Below are positions 21,990 through 34,354 of a stretch of DNA of 64,000 nt, piece after piece. The notes under the pieces are model-generated. The model searched no databases and had not been told where the DNA came from. It saw only the letters and a list, made by a program, of their open reading frames with translations. Within the stretch, counting starts at the first letter, position 1. Every line of letters begins with the position of its first letter. The stretch is from Ashinkailepas kermadecensis. Taxonomy: Eukaryota; Arthropoda; Thecostraca; Neolepadidae. A program made the translations under genes and the position numbers. The DNA lies in contig JAOTOM010005054.1 of the NCBI GenBank assembly GCA_034440615.1, positions 151,501 through 215,500 on the forward strand, given 5' to 3'.

Positions 21990-23930
21990 CACCGGGCCAG
22001 ACACCAGCCGGGCCAGACACCAGCCGGGCCAGACACCACCCGGGCCAGACACCAGCCGGGCCAGACACCACCCGGGCCAGACACCAGCCGGGCCAGACAC
22101 CAGCCGGGCCAGACACCAGCCGGGCCAGACACCAGCCGGGCCAGACACCACCCGGGCCAGACACCAGCCGGGCCAGACACCAGCCGGGCCAGACACCAGC
22201 CGGGCCAGACACCACCCGGGCCAGACACCAGCCGGGCCAGACACCAGCCGGGCCAGACACCAGTCGGGCCAGACACCAGTCGGGCCAGACACCACCCGGG
22301 CCAGACACCAGTCGGGCCAGACACCACCGGGCCAGACACCACCCGGGCCAGACACCACCCGGGCCAGACACCACCCGGGCCAGACACCAGCCGGGCCAGA
22401 CACCAGCCGGGCCAGACACCAGCCGGGCCAGACACCACCCGGGCCAGACACCAGCCGGGCCAGACACCAGCCGGGCCAGAACACCACCCGGGCCAGACAC
22501 CACCCGGGCCAGACACCACCCGGGCCAGACACCACCCGGGCCAGACACCAGCCGGGCCAGACACCAGCCGGGCCAGACACCAGCCGGGCCAGACACCACC
22601 CGGGCCAGACACCACCCGGGCCAGACACCACCCGGGCCAGACACCACCCGGGCCAGACACCAGCCGGGCCAGACACCAGCCGGGCCAGACACCAGCCGGG
22701 CCAGACACCAGCCGGGCCAGACACCAGCCGGGCCAGACACCAGCCGGGCCAGACACCACCCGGGCCAGACACCAGCCGGCCACCCGGACCAGACACCAGC
22801 CGGGCCAGACACCAGCCGGGCCAGACACCAGCCGGGCCAGACACCACCCGGGCCAGACACCAGCCGGGCCAGACACCAGCCGGGCCAGACACCAGCCGGG
22901 CCAGACACCAGCCGGGCCAGACACCACCCGGGCCAGACACCACCCGGGCCAGACACCACCCGGGCCAGACACCACCCGGGCCAGACACCACCCGGGCCAG
23001 ACACCAGCCGGGCCAGACACCACCCGGGCCAGACACCACCCGGGCCAGACACCACCCGGGCCAGACACCACCCGGGCCAGACACCACCCGGGCCAGACAC
23101 CACCCGGGCCAGACACCACCCGGGCCAGACACCACCCGGGCCAGACACCACCCGGGCCAGACACCACCCGGGCCAGACACCACCCGGGCCAGACACCAGC
23201 CGGGCCAGACACCAGCCGGGCCAGACACCAGCCGGGCCAGACACCAGCCGGGCCAGACACCAGCCGGGCCAGACACCAGCCGGGCCAGACACCAGACACC
23301 AGCCGGGCCAGACACCAGCCGGGCCAGACACCAGCCGGGCCAGACACCACCGGGCCAGACACCACCCGGGCCAGACACCAGCCGGGCCAGACACCAGCCG
23401 GGCCAGACACCAGCCGGGCCAGACATCGGCCGGGCCAGACACCAGCCGGGCCAGACACCACCCGGGCCAGACACCACCCGGGCCAGACACCACCCGGGCC
23501 AGACACCACCCGGGCCAGACACCACCCGGGCCAGACACCACCCGGGCCAGACACCACCCGGGCCAGACACAAGCCGGGCCAGACACCACCCGGGCCAGAC
23601 ACCACCCGGGCCAGACACCACCCGGGCCAGACACCAGCCGGGCCAGACACCAGCCGGGCCAGACACCAGCCGGGCCAGACACCAGCCGGGCCAGACACCA
23701 CCCGGGCCAGACACCACCCGGGCCAGACACCACCCGGGCCAGACACCACCCGGGCCAGACACCAGCCGGGCCAGACACCACCCGGGCCAGACACCAACCG
23801 GGCCAGACACCAGCCGGGCCAGACACCAGCCGGGCCAGACACAAGCCGGGCCAGACACCACCCAGGCCAGACACCACCCGGGCCAGACACCACCCGGGCC
23901 AGACACCACCCGGACCAGACACCAGCCACC
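21990..23930. repeat. 16-bp minisatellite, ~121 copies, two-state variants
   Basis: The unit is CCGGGCCAGACACCAG or CCGGGCCAGACACCAC. The last base (G or C) distinguishes two unit types that alternate in blocks, including a long nearly pure C-type run at 22921-23200. Rare types read CAGTCGGG, ACATCGG, ACAAGC. Short irregular units occur at 22325, 22780 and 23290. All six frames are open for about 700 codons because the unit lacks stop trinucleotides on both strands. Confidence 0.98.
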
Positions 23931-24480
23931 AGGGGCCGGATTACGTCGCGCGAACCTCGCAGTCGAATGGCCTCGTCTCGGTCAACCACGGAGGAAAGGG
24001 AAACGACTGTGCCACCTCACTGTCCCCTCCCTGGCACCTCAGAAGACATTCTGCACCGCTCGAAAAGTGAACGCCGTCGCTGTTTTGTTCTCGACGAAAC
24101 TCAGTGGTATGCGGTGGGTACATGCATTCAGAAGAAATCGGCGACCTAGTTGCAGCTATAGCTTCGTGGTTAAGCATTGAACGCTAGTTTTGCGAAAGGG
24201 GGAGATTCGTTGTTCCACAGATTGCTTCACCTATCTTATGTTTAGATCCTGACGTTCAGCTTGGGGAGGGCAATTTTCGAGAAGTGACCAAGCCCATTTA
24301 AGCAAATCCTCATAAAAAACGAAGAAGCCCTCGTATTTAGGTCACAATTTTTTCCCAAAATAGACACACATTATCAATCGATGTTTTCCAGTGAAAATCA
24401 AAATTGTCTACCATCCAGACGAGGTGACATGGCCAGGGGCGTAGCCAAGGGTGGGGGGGGGGGAGGAGCAAAGGGGGCAG
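23931..24480. other. Unassigned DNA
   Basis: GGGGCGTAGCCAAGGGTGG with a following G-run (24433-24465) resembles the GGCGTAGCCAGGATT end found in many invertebrate repeats; its mirror type occurs near 28085-28100. No gene recognised. Confidence 0.4.
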
Positions 24481-26910
24481 TCCCCATCCACTGGAGGACC
24501 TTGATGGGAACTTGCGGGCCTCTAAAGACGTCAGTGCTAAAGACGTCAGTGCAGGGGCCCACAAGATCCCTCTGGGCCGAGGAAAGGGGCCCCGGATTGA
24601 CGGAAATGATCCGGACCGATGAAGACGGCGCCGAGTCAACGGAGACTACCCCCGGGGAGATGCTGAGGGTCGGGGGCTGGGCCATCGTGAAGGGCTACCA
24701 GGCCCCTGAGACAACAGTAGGGTGCCCTAGTTTCCGGAGAGGACCTCGGGCCATCAGAAAGAACCATTGGGCCGAAGTATGGGGCCAGACCGTACAAGGG
24801 CCCCTGGTCTGGTAGAGGGGCCCAAGTGTTGAAGGAGGGCCTCCAACGCGATAGAGGAGGACCTGGAACGCTAAGGAAGGCCCCTGAGACGACGGAGAGG
24901 ATCCCTAGCCGCGGGATAACTCCGGACCATCGGAGAGGGCCCCGAACCGGTATGAAGGTCCCCTGGGGCGACAAAGGGGGCCGAAGCCGCACAGGGGGCC
25001 CCTGACGTGACAGAGGCGACCTGAGCTGCTGAAGGAGGTGCGCCCAGAAGGACGGAGCGTGTCCTGAACCGTGAAAGAGGACCTCTGACCAGGCGGAGAG
25101 GCCTCAGACCGGACATGCAGGGCCACCAGGTCGGCTTTGGCTCCAGCTGATGGAGATGAACCCAAAACTGACAGCGAGTCTCAAGCCGGTGAAGAGTATC
25201 CCGACTCCCGAGCCACGCAGACGGCTCGTGCTGGAGCGGGGGGTTCCTGATGTCACGTAAAGGGTCTCTAAGCTCATGTAGGGGCCATGTGCTGTTAAAA
25301 AGCAGTGGCGTCGTCAATGGGTGAAGGGACATCCGTACCCAACCCCGGCGAGTCTAGGGGGTCCAGGCTACCGCCTTGGGTGGACCGCAAATGCCCCTCA
25401 GGGCGTATGGGTAGAGATATAACTGGGAAAATTGTATAATACATCAAACAGTTTGTGTGAAAAGAGCCCTTGATACTTGAATACCTCCACACTGAAGGTT
25501 CACACAGGAAGTGAAATAAGAGAGCTGAGAGTCTGAGTCCGAGTCTAGAAATGAAATGACATGAAAAGAGTCTGAGAGCTGAAATGCCTTGGACAGCTGG
25601 AAAGACCAGTTTCGGCTGGGAAGGGCACCTCACAGCCGAGGAATGAACAGGGCACTGACGGACCTGACGCATAAACAGGGCGCCTGAGGGCCAGTGAGGT
25701 CTGGGATGCTCTTGGGACTTGAAAGGGTGCTTGGGGCCCCTAAGAGCTAAGACCAGGACCCCTCAGAGCTGACGAGGACTGGTGGGGGCTCCATCGCAGA
25801 GCTCAAATGCCCTCAAGATGAAAGTCATGCAGGGATATTTAGGACTGTGATGGGCCCCTAAGAGCAGGAGAGGGCCTGAGGGATGAAGAGGGACTTTGGA
25901 CGTCAGAGAAGACTGAACTGATATTGCTCTGAGGTTGAGAGCGATCCTTAACGGATGAACAAGGTCCCCTGAGAGCCCAAAATATTTCTTGTGGATTATC
26001 AATTGCTGTGGGGAATACTGAGGGCTAGCTTCAAGATCATAAAATGTGCTTGAAACCAAAAAAGCTGTCGATATCTGGGAAGGGCCCCTAGCAGATTGAG
26101 AGGGTTGGATATGGCTAGCAGAGCTTTCTGGGAGCTAAGTAGAGTCCCTGAGGCTGATGATGGTTGTAGGGAGTGCTGATGACGCGCCTCAGAGCCAGAA
26201 AATCCTTGAATCTAGAAATAGTGACAAGAACTGGGAAGGGCTCCTAATAGCTGGAGAGGGCCCTTGACGATTGAAAATGGTCACTGAGCGCAAGAGAGGA
26301 CTGGACTGGACTGCGATACCCAAGAGGCGTGTAAGGGTCCCGATTAGAAGAACAGGGCACCTAAGATCTAAAGGGAGTCCTTAGGGGCTACCGATCGTTG
26401 TGAGGAATACTAAACACGAGTTTCAGAATTAGAATGTCCTTGATAGTCCAATAGTCTGTCGAGGACTGGGAAGGGCCCCTGTAAGTTAAAGCCAACCGGA
26501 CCGTGATACCCCTGAGGCTTGAGAGGGACCATGAGTGTTGAACAGAATCACCAGAGAGCTAAGGAGAGTTCCGATACCTGGCGACATTTGTTAGAAATTG
26601 TGATGCCTGTCTTGAAGCTCCAGGCTGCCCTTGAAAGCTGGACAGGTTTGTCGATGACTGGGAATTGACCATGGAAGGTGGAGATGGCTCTGGACGGATG
26701 AATAGGACTCCTGAGAGCAAGATAGGACTGTACTGAGTTGTACTTGAGCTTTGTGATGGGCACACGAGAGAATGGACCCCCTGCGAGCTACGAGAGTCCC
26801 TGAAAACTGGCGATTGGCGCGAAGAATACTGAGGGCCAGCCTCAGTGCTAGGATATCCTTGAGAGCCATACATGCTGCCGAGGACTGGGAAGATCCCCAA
26901 ACAGTCAGAT
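24481..26910. repeat. Ancient degenerate tandem region
   Basis: A loosely conserved motif of the type CCCCTGAGAGCTGAAGAGGG recurs every ~30-40 bp. On a longer scale AGGACTGGGAAGGGCCCCT-like blocks follow GAATACTGAGGGC-like blocks at 26010, 26165, 26403 and 26825. Copies are too diverged to fix one unit length by eye. No credible coding sequence was seen. Confidence 0.6.
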
Positions 26911-27109
26911 ATTGCCAAGAGGATGAAGATAGCCAGTGTACCAGAGAAGTCTGCCTGTATTTTTGGAAACCCCTAATAAGTAGAAACAAAATAGGCGCGG
27001 CACGTCTGAGCGCTCTCGCTATGTTGGACACCCATCATGAAAAAGTGCCGTGACCTGCTGCGACGTTAAAAAGTGGCCGTCACTTGTTGTTTCTTGAGAA
27101 CAAAGGAAC

Positions 27110-27480
27110 ACCGTTACAAGGTGACTTCTCCAACGCCGATGGCGGTCGCCCCAGCTGCAACGGCTGTCCCAGTGGCCACGGCTGCCACAGCGGCGGTGAT
27201 CGTCCCAGCTATAACGGCTGTCCCAGTAGCCACGGCTACCACAGCGGCGGTGATCGTCCCAGCGGTGACGGCCGCCCCAGCGGTGGTAGCCGTCCCAGTA
27301 ACCACCGCCAACTCAGGGGAGGCCCCTGCGACCACGACCGCCCCAGCGGCCACAGCCGTCCCAGCGGTGATAGCCGCCCCATCGGTGACGACTGCCCAAG
27401 CGGCCACAGCCGTCCCAGTGGCCTTACCACAGCTGCCCCAGCAGCTACGGTCGCTCCAGCGGTGGCGAACAAGACAGCTT
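27110..27480. repeat. Degenerate 27-bp-class GC-rich repeat
   Basis: Blocks such as GGCTGTCCCAGTGGCCACGG and CGGCGGTGATCGTCCCAGC recur with about 27-bp spacing. The covering frame (27073-27606) is a low-complexity Ala/Val/Pro/Thr sequence without any domain, better explained as an array than a gene. Confidence 0.7.
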
Positions 27481-28844
27481 AGCACAGCTGTGATGACTGC
27501 GGTGCCAGTTAATTCGCTTAGAACCGGTTTGATACCGGTTAAGGGGAAGAATTGTCAATTTTCAGGATGCTATGAGTTTGGCATTACTGGTCAGGCCTGT
27601 TCCTAGTCCTTCTCCTGTCCCCAAATGTTGCACTTATTTTCCACACTGGTATTCATGCCTCATATTGAGGAAGTATGAAGGTGTTGAAAAGGCGCAGCAA
27701 TGTGTTCCTCACCCTTATCACGAACACCCTCCCTATTAAACTATGTCTGGGCGTGGGGGATAACAGAAAGAAGCAAACTGCAATGGTGTTCAAGGAGATG
27801 AGCAATCATAGTTTTACCCGAGTTAATAATATGCATGCCTTTATTAGATATGTGTTGATGCTCTTATATATTCCGTAATAGGTTTTGTTTTGTTGTGTTG
27901 TCGGCAGGCAAACGGGCTGTGTTTCTGGTCATCACCGGACTGTTGGACCTTGACTGCAGGTCTCGCATTAGCCACCCCAGGGCGATGCGCATTTAGTCAG
28001 ATGTGCATTCGGAAACGTGGGGCCCTAAGTTGGTAGGAAGACCCTCTCCAGATGATCACCCCCACCCCCTCCCCGCTGGACCAAATCCTGGCTACGCCAC
28101 TTGACATGGTAATACCACTTTTGTTAAGGCAGGCTGCACTAACGGGTGAAGTCAAGGCGAAGTCAAGGTTATACACATCAATGTACACATGCATAGATGG
28201 ACAATAACATGCAGCCTACGTAAACAAATGACATATAAGTCGATGTACCGAATATAATGACTAACGAAATGCGACATAAACTAAACAAATAAACGGTGTC
28301 TCTTAAACAAGTTGCACTATCGCCGAAGAAGTACGTGGCCACGTGACATGCCAAAACAAGCTTGCTGTCTTCGGAAATCGGCACAGAAGGGTTGAGCGAA
28401 CTGTTTCAGTTCGTGCCTATGACATAGCACGTGGCGGTTATGTGCGAGTTGATCGTGACGGCAGGTGCAAACACAATTTACTGGGGAAGGCTGGTGGGTC
28501 TATTTTTTTCAGCGTGTTTTCTTCAGGAAAGAAGATGATGTTGGATTCTGCGAGATTTAAGGAACGTGATTTTGAAGTGAATGCTGAGGATGTCATAGGA
28601 GAACGAGAACGATGGTCGTGTGCTGGGAAAGTCAGACAAGAAACTTGACTGCATGCATCAATTCCCACACTGTGGGACTTCACCACAGATAATACTGAAA
28701 TAGTTGCCGGATAAAACTGAAATGGAACAAACATTGGTAAAATAGGCTGCTAGGAGTACACTACAACTAAGCACGTTCTCTCTTGAGCTTGTCTAGAATG
28801 ATCTGATGAGCATTCCTAACGCGCTGTTGTCTCCACTGACAGTG
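27481..28844. other. Unassigned DNA
   Basis: Contains the GGACCAAATCCTGGCTACGCC block near 28080, typical of dispersed repeats, but no coding feature I can support. Confidence 0.35.
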
Positions 28845-29042
28845 TCACGTCAGTAGAGCAGTCACCTCACGTCAGTAGAGCAGTCACCTCACGTCAGTAG
28901 AGCGGTCACGTCACGTCAGTAGAGCAGTCACCTCACGTCAGTAGAGCGGTCACCTCACGTCAGTAGAGCAGTCACCTCACGTCAGTAGAGCAGTCACGTC
29001 ACGTCAGTAGAGCAGTCACCTCACGTCAGTAGAGCAGTCAGA
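28845..29042. repeat. 22-bp minisatellite, 9 copies
   Basis: The unit contains CACGTCAGTAGAGCAGTCAC. The last two bases before the next CACG vary (CT or GT). It joins the next array directly. Confidence 0.96.
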
Positions 29043-29688
29043 GGACGCACACTGATCACACTAGCAAACCAACACAGCCAGACCACAGAGGACGCACACT
29101 AATCACACTAGCAAACCAACACAGCCAGACCACAGAAGACGCACACTAATCACACTAGCAAACCAACACAGCCAGACCACAGAGGACGCACACTCATCAC
29201 ACTAGCAAACCAACACAGCCAGACCACAGAGGACGCACACTCATCACACTAGCAAACCAACACAGCCAGACCACAGAGGACGCACACTCATCACACTAGC
29301 AAACCAACACAGCCAGACCACAGAGGACGCACACTCATCACACTAGCAAACCAACACAGCCAGACCACAGAGGACGCACACTCATCACACTAGCAAACCA
29401 AGAACACAGCCAGACCACAGAGGACGCACACTCATTACACTAGGAAACCAACACAGTCAGACCACAGAGAATGCACACTCATTACACTAGCAAACCGAGA
29501 ACACAGCCAGACCACAGAGGACGCACACTCATTACACTAGCAAACCAACCCAGTCAGACCACAGAGGACGCACACTGATCACACTAGCAAACCAACACAG
29601 CCAGACCACAGAGGACGCACACTCATTACACTAGCAAACCAACCCAGTCAGACCACAGAGGACGCATACTCATCACACTAGCAAACCA
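29043..29688. repeat. 47-bp minisatellite, ~14 copies
   Basis: The unit contains AGAGGACGCACACTCATCAC then ACTAGCAAACCAACACAGCC and AGACCAC. Two 50-bp units carry an extra GAA before CACAG (near 29401 and 29498). It abuts the 22-bp array with no spacer. Confidence 0.97.
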
Positions 29689-30085
29689 CCTACCAGCTTC
29701 ATATTGAGGATCAACTGCGAAACTGCACAATCCCTGACACTACCGGTTATATATCTGCGCTTGGTACAGGTTTGCGGCTTTGTTTGGCGACGGAAGCTGC
29801 AGATTACAAGGAGGTGCAAATATCGGTACGTTCGTGGAACGTTCAACGCGGTGTGGGAATGCCAGATATTGCACCAAACCAATAAACCGGCTTACAATTT
29901 CTCTCACGATCTGTACTTAGTTTTCACCTAACGCACTTGTGTGAGCTGGCTGCGCCCTTGTCGAGAGAACGTCGCCCGTCAGAGTCCTGCTCGGTGGATG
30001 TCGGAGAATCCGTGCCACAAGATACCGCACTGCCGAAAAATGCCAGATACCGTGTTCGTGCCAGAATCCGTGAACAGATACCAGA
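29689..30085. other. Unassigned unique DNA
   Basis: Open frames here are short and unrecognised. No element signature. Confidence 0.35.
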
Positions 30086-30284
30086 ACATACCACATACCA
30101 GAACATACCAGAACATACCACACACCAGAGCACACCGCACACAACACAACATACACCAGAACACACCACAAACACGCCACACAATACACAGCACCATCAC
30201 AAGCACACACACCACCACACATCAGAACACACCACATACACCACAAACACCACACACCACACACAATACCACACACCACCACAA

Positions 30285-30353
<69 letters not shown>

Positions 30354-30436
30354 TACACCACAAACGCCACACACCACACACCACACTCAAACAACACCAC
30401 CACAACCACACACCACCACACACCACACCACCACAA

Positions 30437-30508
<72 letters not shown>

Positions 30509-30515
30509 CACACAC
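30086..30515. repeat. AC-rich simple repeat region with two (CA)n tracts
   Basis: ACCAGAACATACC-type repeats grade into ACCACACACC text and pure (CA)n at about 30285-30350 and 30436-30497. Overlapping open frames are simple-sequence artefacts. Confidence 0.95.
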
Positions 30516-30974
30516 CAGAACCGCTTTCTACATACAGGCACCACAAATCACTTGCGATAATCACTATGAAACAGGCCAAAAGGCTTTCTAGGAATCAACT
30601 ATTAGTCAGTTAAACATAATGACCACGCTCGGCGACGTTTTGATACTTTTGATTTGATATAGACATTTCAGCGCAGGTAAAGCCACCATTTGAAATCATC
30701 GCACTGAAGCAAAACAATAAAGTCATTATATATGCACAAGCTGTCGCAAACAGTAATTCCAATTACCTGTCGTGTTAGGTCATCAACACTTGCACTCACC
30801 ACCGCAGCCCCAGTTAAATGCACACTCCCACATCCTTACAACACGACATTCACACCTACAGTTAGCAGTTAGCAGTCAGTTAGCAGTTAGCAATTCAAAC
30901 ACTTATCGACACAAACATTCACTACCCTCTTCAACACTTATAGCACAGCATAGATCACACACACCTACCCTCCA

Positions 30975-31290
30975 TTCTGGATACATACTTTCGCAGTACC
31001 TATTCCTAAGCCGAATGTCGACCCAACTATCGCTGAATCATACCGTCCTATGACTCTCACCTACTGTTTGCATAGACTCTTTGAACGTCTTGTCAAAAAC
31101 ACATCCATATATTTTCCAGTAACATAAACCCGTCCCCATTATAATCAGGCGTTCGTCCTGCAAGATTCTGCCTTGATAACATGACTTCTTCACCACACAC
31201 TTCCAGGAAGTGGCGGTCCTAAAAAGTATCACGACTGACGTCTTCCTGAACCTCAAGCACGCACCAGGGGTCATACAAAGTGATAGCTAT
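30975..31290 (+). pseudogene. LINE reverse-transcriptase fragment
   Basis: The plus strand reads AVPIPKPNVDPTIAESYRPM then TLTYCLHRLFERLVKN, the SYRPITL...KLFERL block of LINE RTs. After a frameshift NQAFVLQDS is seen, corresponding to QAGFRPGRS. At about 31220 TTDVFLNLKHAPGV corresponds to the VFLDLTHAYDTV block containing the first catalytic Asp, here changed to Asn. No N-terminal endonuclease or YADD block is nearby. Confidence 0.7.
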
Positions 31291-31439
31291 CTTTCAAATT
31301 TCAGAAGCCGAAAATGGTCACCAGGCTTTATGCGCAGATTACATATTGGCCTTGTTCGCCTAAGCGGTCCTCTCATGTTAGCCGAGCAGCACGCTTCTCT
31401 ATCCGATCATCTTGTCGGTTCTCAGTGGCGCAGCCATTA

Positions 31440-31620
31440 TTTTCTTCAGGAGGCCCTACCCAAAAACGAAATATTCGGAAAGAAAAAAAAACAATTTCGG
31501 TGCGCGAAGCGTGCAGAAAATTTTGGGTTTGGCATGGTGAAATTATCAAAATGTCTTGATTGATCCAGTGTATTTTCGGTTGCTAAGGGGAGAGTCCCCC
31601 CACCCCTTGGCTGAGTCTCT
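31440..31620 (+). repeat. Dispersed repeat A, copy 2
   Basis: Relative of 15529-15740, with the hairpin-like core TTTCGGTGCGCGAAGCGTGC, TGATCCAGTGTATTTTCGGT and a GGGGAGAGTCCCCCC inverted motif. Confidence 0.6.
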
Positions 31621-33828
31621 GTTGGTTCTTCTCACTCAAACACCAAATAGCACTGGTTCTTGTATTTGAAATATTGTCAAAAAGTAAACAGGAAAATCTG
31701 AAACGCCTGCGGTTCGGGGCATTGCCAGGAAAAATGTCCCATTAAGCTGTTCAAAACAATTGTTATCTGCCAAATTACATACACTTATTACCGCATCCGC
31801 CTATGCTGCCATCTTTTTGGTAGCTTTCCTACCAGAATCTCGGTCCCGGTCGCCGACTGGAACCGAGTTGAAGCAATTGGTACTTGGTAGTAATGGGCAA
31901 AATTGCCAACCAATCAGAGACAGAAAGTAACTGTAACGGCCATTTCTAATTGTGGAAGCTCGTCATTCCACTCTGCCTACGTATTGATGGGAAACAAGCA
32001 CACTGACGGCTTCTAAGCGCAGTCATTCTCCATAACCAAAAGTGATATTTGACATAACTGTGCTAATTTATCAGCTTGAAGTTATTATATTTGGATGCAA
32101 ATAGCTGGAGGCTATCTTCTCATATGGCGCATGCTAAGTTTTGGTTCCCTATAAACATTTCCAGACTGCAAGATTGATTCACAAAAAAATATACAGGTCT
32201 GGCTGGACATCATGACTGAAGTAAGGAAGCAATTCTACAGCCGCATGGAAGGCTATTTCTGGGTTGAAATTGTCAACTTGTGATTTGTGGAATTTGTGAA
32301 AATTATATTAGGGAGGGCCTCAAGCACATTTTTAGCTTGTATGTCAAAGTGTAAAGTTATGCTGGAAAAGCTGGGAGTGGAAAACTAAGGAAATACAAAA
32401 ACTAGAGAAATGATGGGAAAGTGGCGGTTCTCTTATCATGAGATACCATGGGATGGACCCCATGAACACAATTGGCAGCACTTATTGTGTCCATGAATTG
32501 GACCTCACCAATCATTTTTTTCAACTTCTCCACCCGTTGCAGTGAGCATGCACATCATGTGAGCATGCCCATGGTGTAGAAAATCCAATGATGGGATGCA
32601 TTCTAATAATTTGCCATTTTGGATACTTCACACATTCTAAGAAAGAAGATTGATCTTAGCTGCTGCAAAAGGTTGCTAGAAGATCATAAAACATTATTGT
32701 ACATTCTGAAATCACATGATGATTTTAATTACAAGGATGACATTGCTAGCCTTTGGTACCTTCAAAGGAATTGCAAAACTGAGTGAGGGTGCATTCTATG
32801 GAACATTTGCACCAAATAGCAGGTGATGCTAAGTCTATCGTAAAAAGGAAATCTCCTCATCAATAGAGCATCACATTGGATTGACTTGTGTGAATGCAAT
32901 CATTTGTTTAATACTTGCTGTATTCAAATAGGCACTTCGGTGTTGAAATATGCGAAGAAGAAAAACTGAGTAAATAGCTGGGGTCAGTGTGATAATGCAA
33001 TTTTTATAAATCACCTAAAAACCATTCATCTTTACCTTCATGGTAATAATGATAGCCTACAATAAATATGTTCGTTCAACGAATTGGCAAATATAAAGAA
33101 CTTCTCACTTTCTATTGAGGGAGGTAGCTTACCGCTCCCCAAATGTGCTGAGCTTTAGCATGGGTCTATGTGCGTTGACTGGGAATAATTACATGAAAAA
33201 AATACATTTGCCTTCCCTGAATCTTTTTGGAAATATTCCACCTCTAGCAGATGGATATGCATACACCAAGATGTCATTCAGATGTTGTGGAGCTAACTAT
33301 CGACCAAGGAACATTTCACAGAACCGTGAAATCTCAGCACACTCCCTCCTCCTCCCCCGTTCTCGTCGGTATGATACGCGTAACCTCTGATCATCGACAA
33401 AGCATTTCAGTGCACACTTAGACTGGGTAAAGTACTGCTGTATCAGGACATCTCATTCCGAGTCGGAATGAAAAAAACAATTATTTTTGTTCCTCGGATT
33501 TCGACAATGTACGCCTGAGGCATCATTATAAAAACGATATTTTACTAATCAAATGTGTCTAGAATTTGAGAAGGCGGCGAAAATGTTTGACTTCCTTAAA
33601 TCCGGCCGTTGGATGGGTGGGGGTGGGAGCATGGTCTGAATGCCCATGAATTCGCTAGTGACAAGGCGCATTCGAACCTGTCAGAGGGGTGCCTTTGGCT
33701 GCAAAATTACAGGAGGCGTAGTTGGGCTTCTTCGAGGGGACGCCTTGTTCCTATGAGGGTAAGGCGCGCCATTCTCCGATTGGGAAACTACTACTCGAAT
33801 TTCCTCTTGTGTTTCTGTGAAACGCTTT
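31621..33828. other. 2.2 kb of AT-rich unique DNA
   Basis: No recognisable protein or RNA. It separates dispersed repeats A and B, which are nearly adjacent (under 40 bp apart) at 15529-16055, so it may contain an inserted but unrecognised element. Confidence 0.35.
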
Positions 33829-34095
33829 AAAATTCGGTAAAATGCTTAACCTGAACTGATTCGGCAAAACTCCCTTAGTTATCATTACAGGCTGTTGATA
33901 TTCTGCAAAAGTACTCGAAATGAACGGTGCTCTCTATTGTCCCATCGGCGCCAATGCTGCATTACTTACTCTGCTACCAGATTTAGATGCAGCCATTTTA
34001 CTGCCAGAACATGGTAGCTTTCTAGATGGTACGAGCTAGTATATTTTGGTTCGCAAAGTACTTTTCAAAATTGCATCGTGAACAGCGTAATACAC
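33829..34095 (+). repeat. Dispersed repeat B, copy 2
   Basis: Same-orientation partner of 15777-16055 with small indels. Confidence 0.85.
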
Positions 34096-34354
34096 ATACC
34101 TGTGCTTACATTCACCAACACACACACATACACACAATAATACAAATACACAAACGAGCAGATATAATCACACCTAGAAACGACCGTCCACCAGCTAACA
34201 GATGCACTAAACTTGTCAGATGAACCGCCAGGTGTTCTATCTAAAATTCGGTATCAGCACGCTTAAAAATCATGGTACATGGTACAGTGGGAAGAATTTG
34301 TTGCCTTATGACGGCCAATCACTGTCCCCTCGGTCGATGGCTTGTCGTTGGCGA

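Noticed and set aside
21742..24180. Open frames of about 700 codons in several frames on both strands
   Set aside because: They are the 16-bp array read as protein; a stop-free unit not divisible by three keeps all frames open. No domain, no unique sequence, no start context.
27073..27606. Ala/Val/Pro-rich secreted or structural protein
   Set aside because: Degenerate GC-rich tandem DNA is the simpler explanation; the reverse strand has comparable open frames and no domain is recognised.
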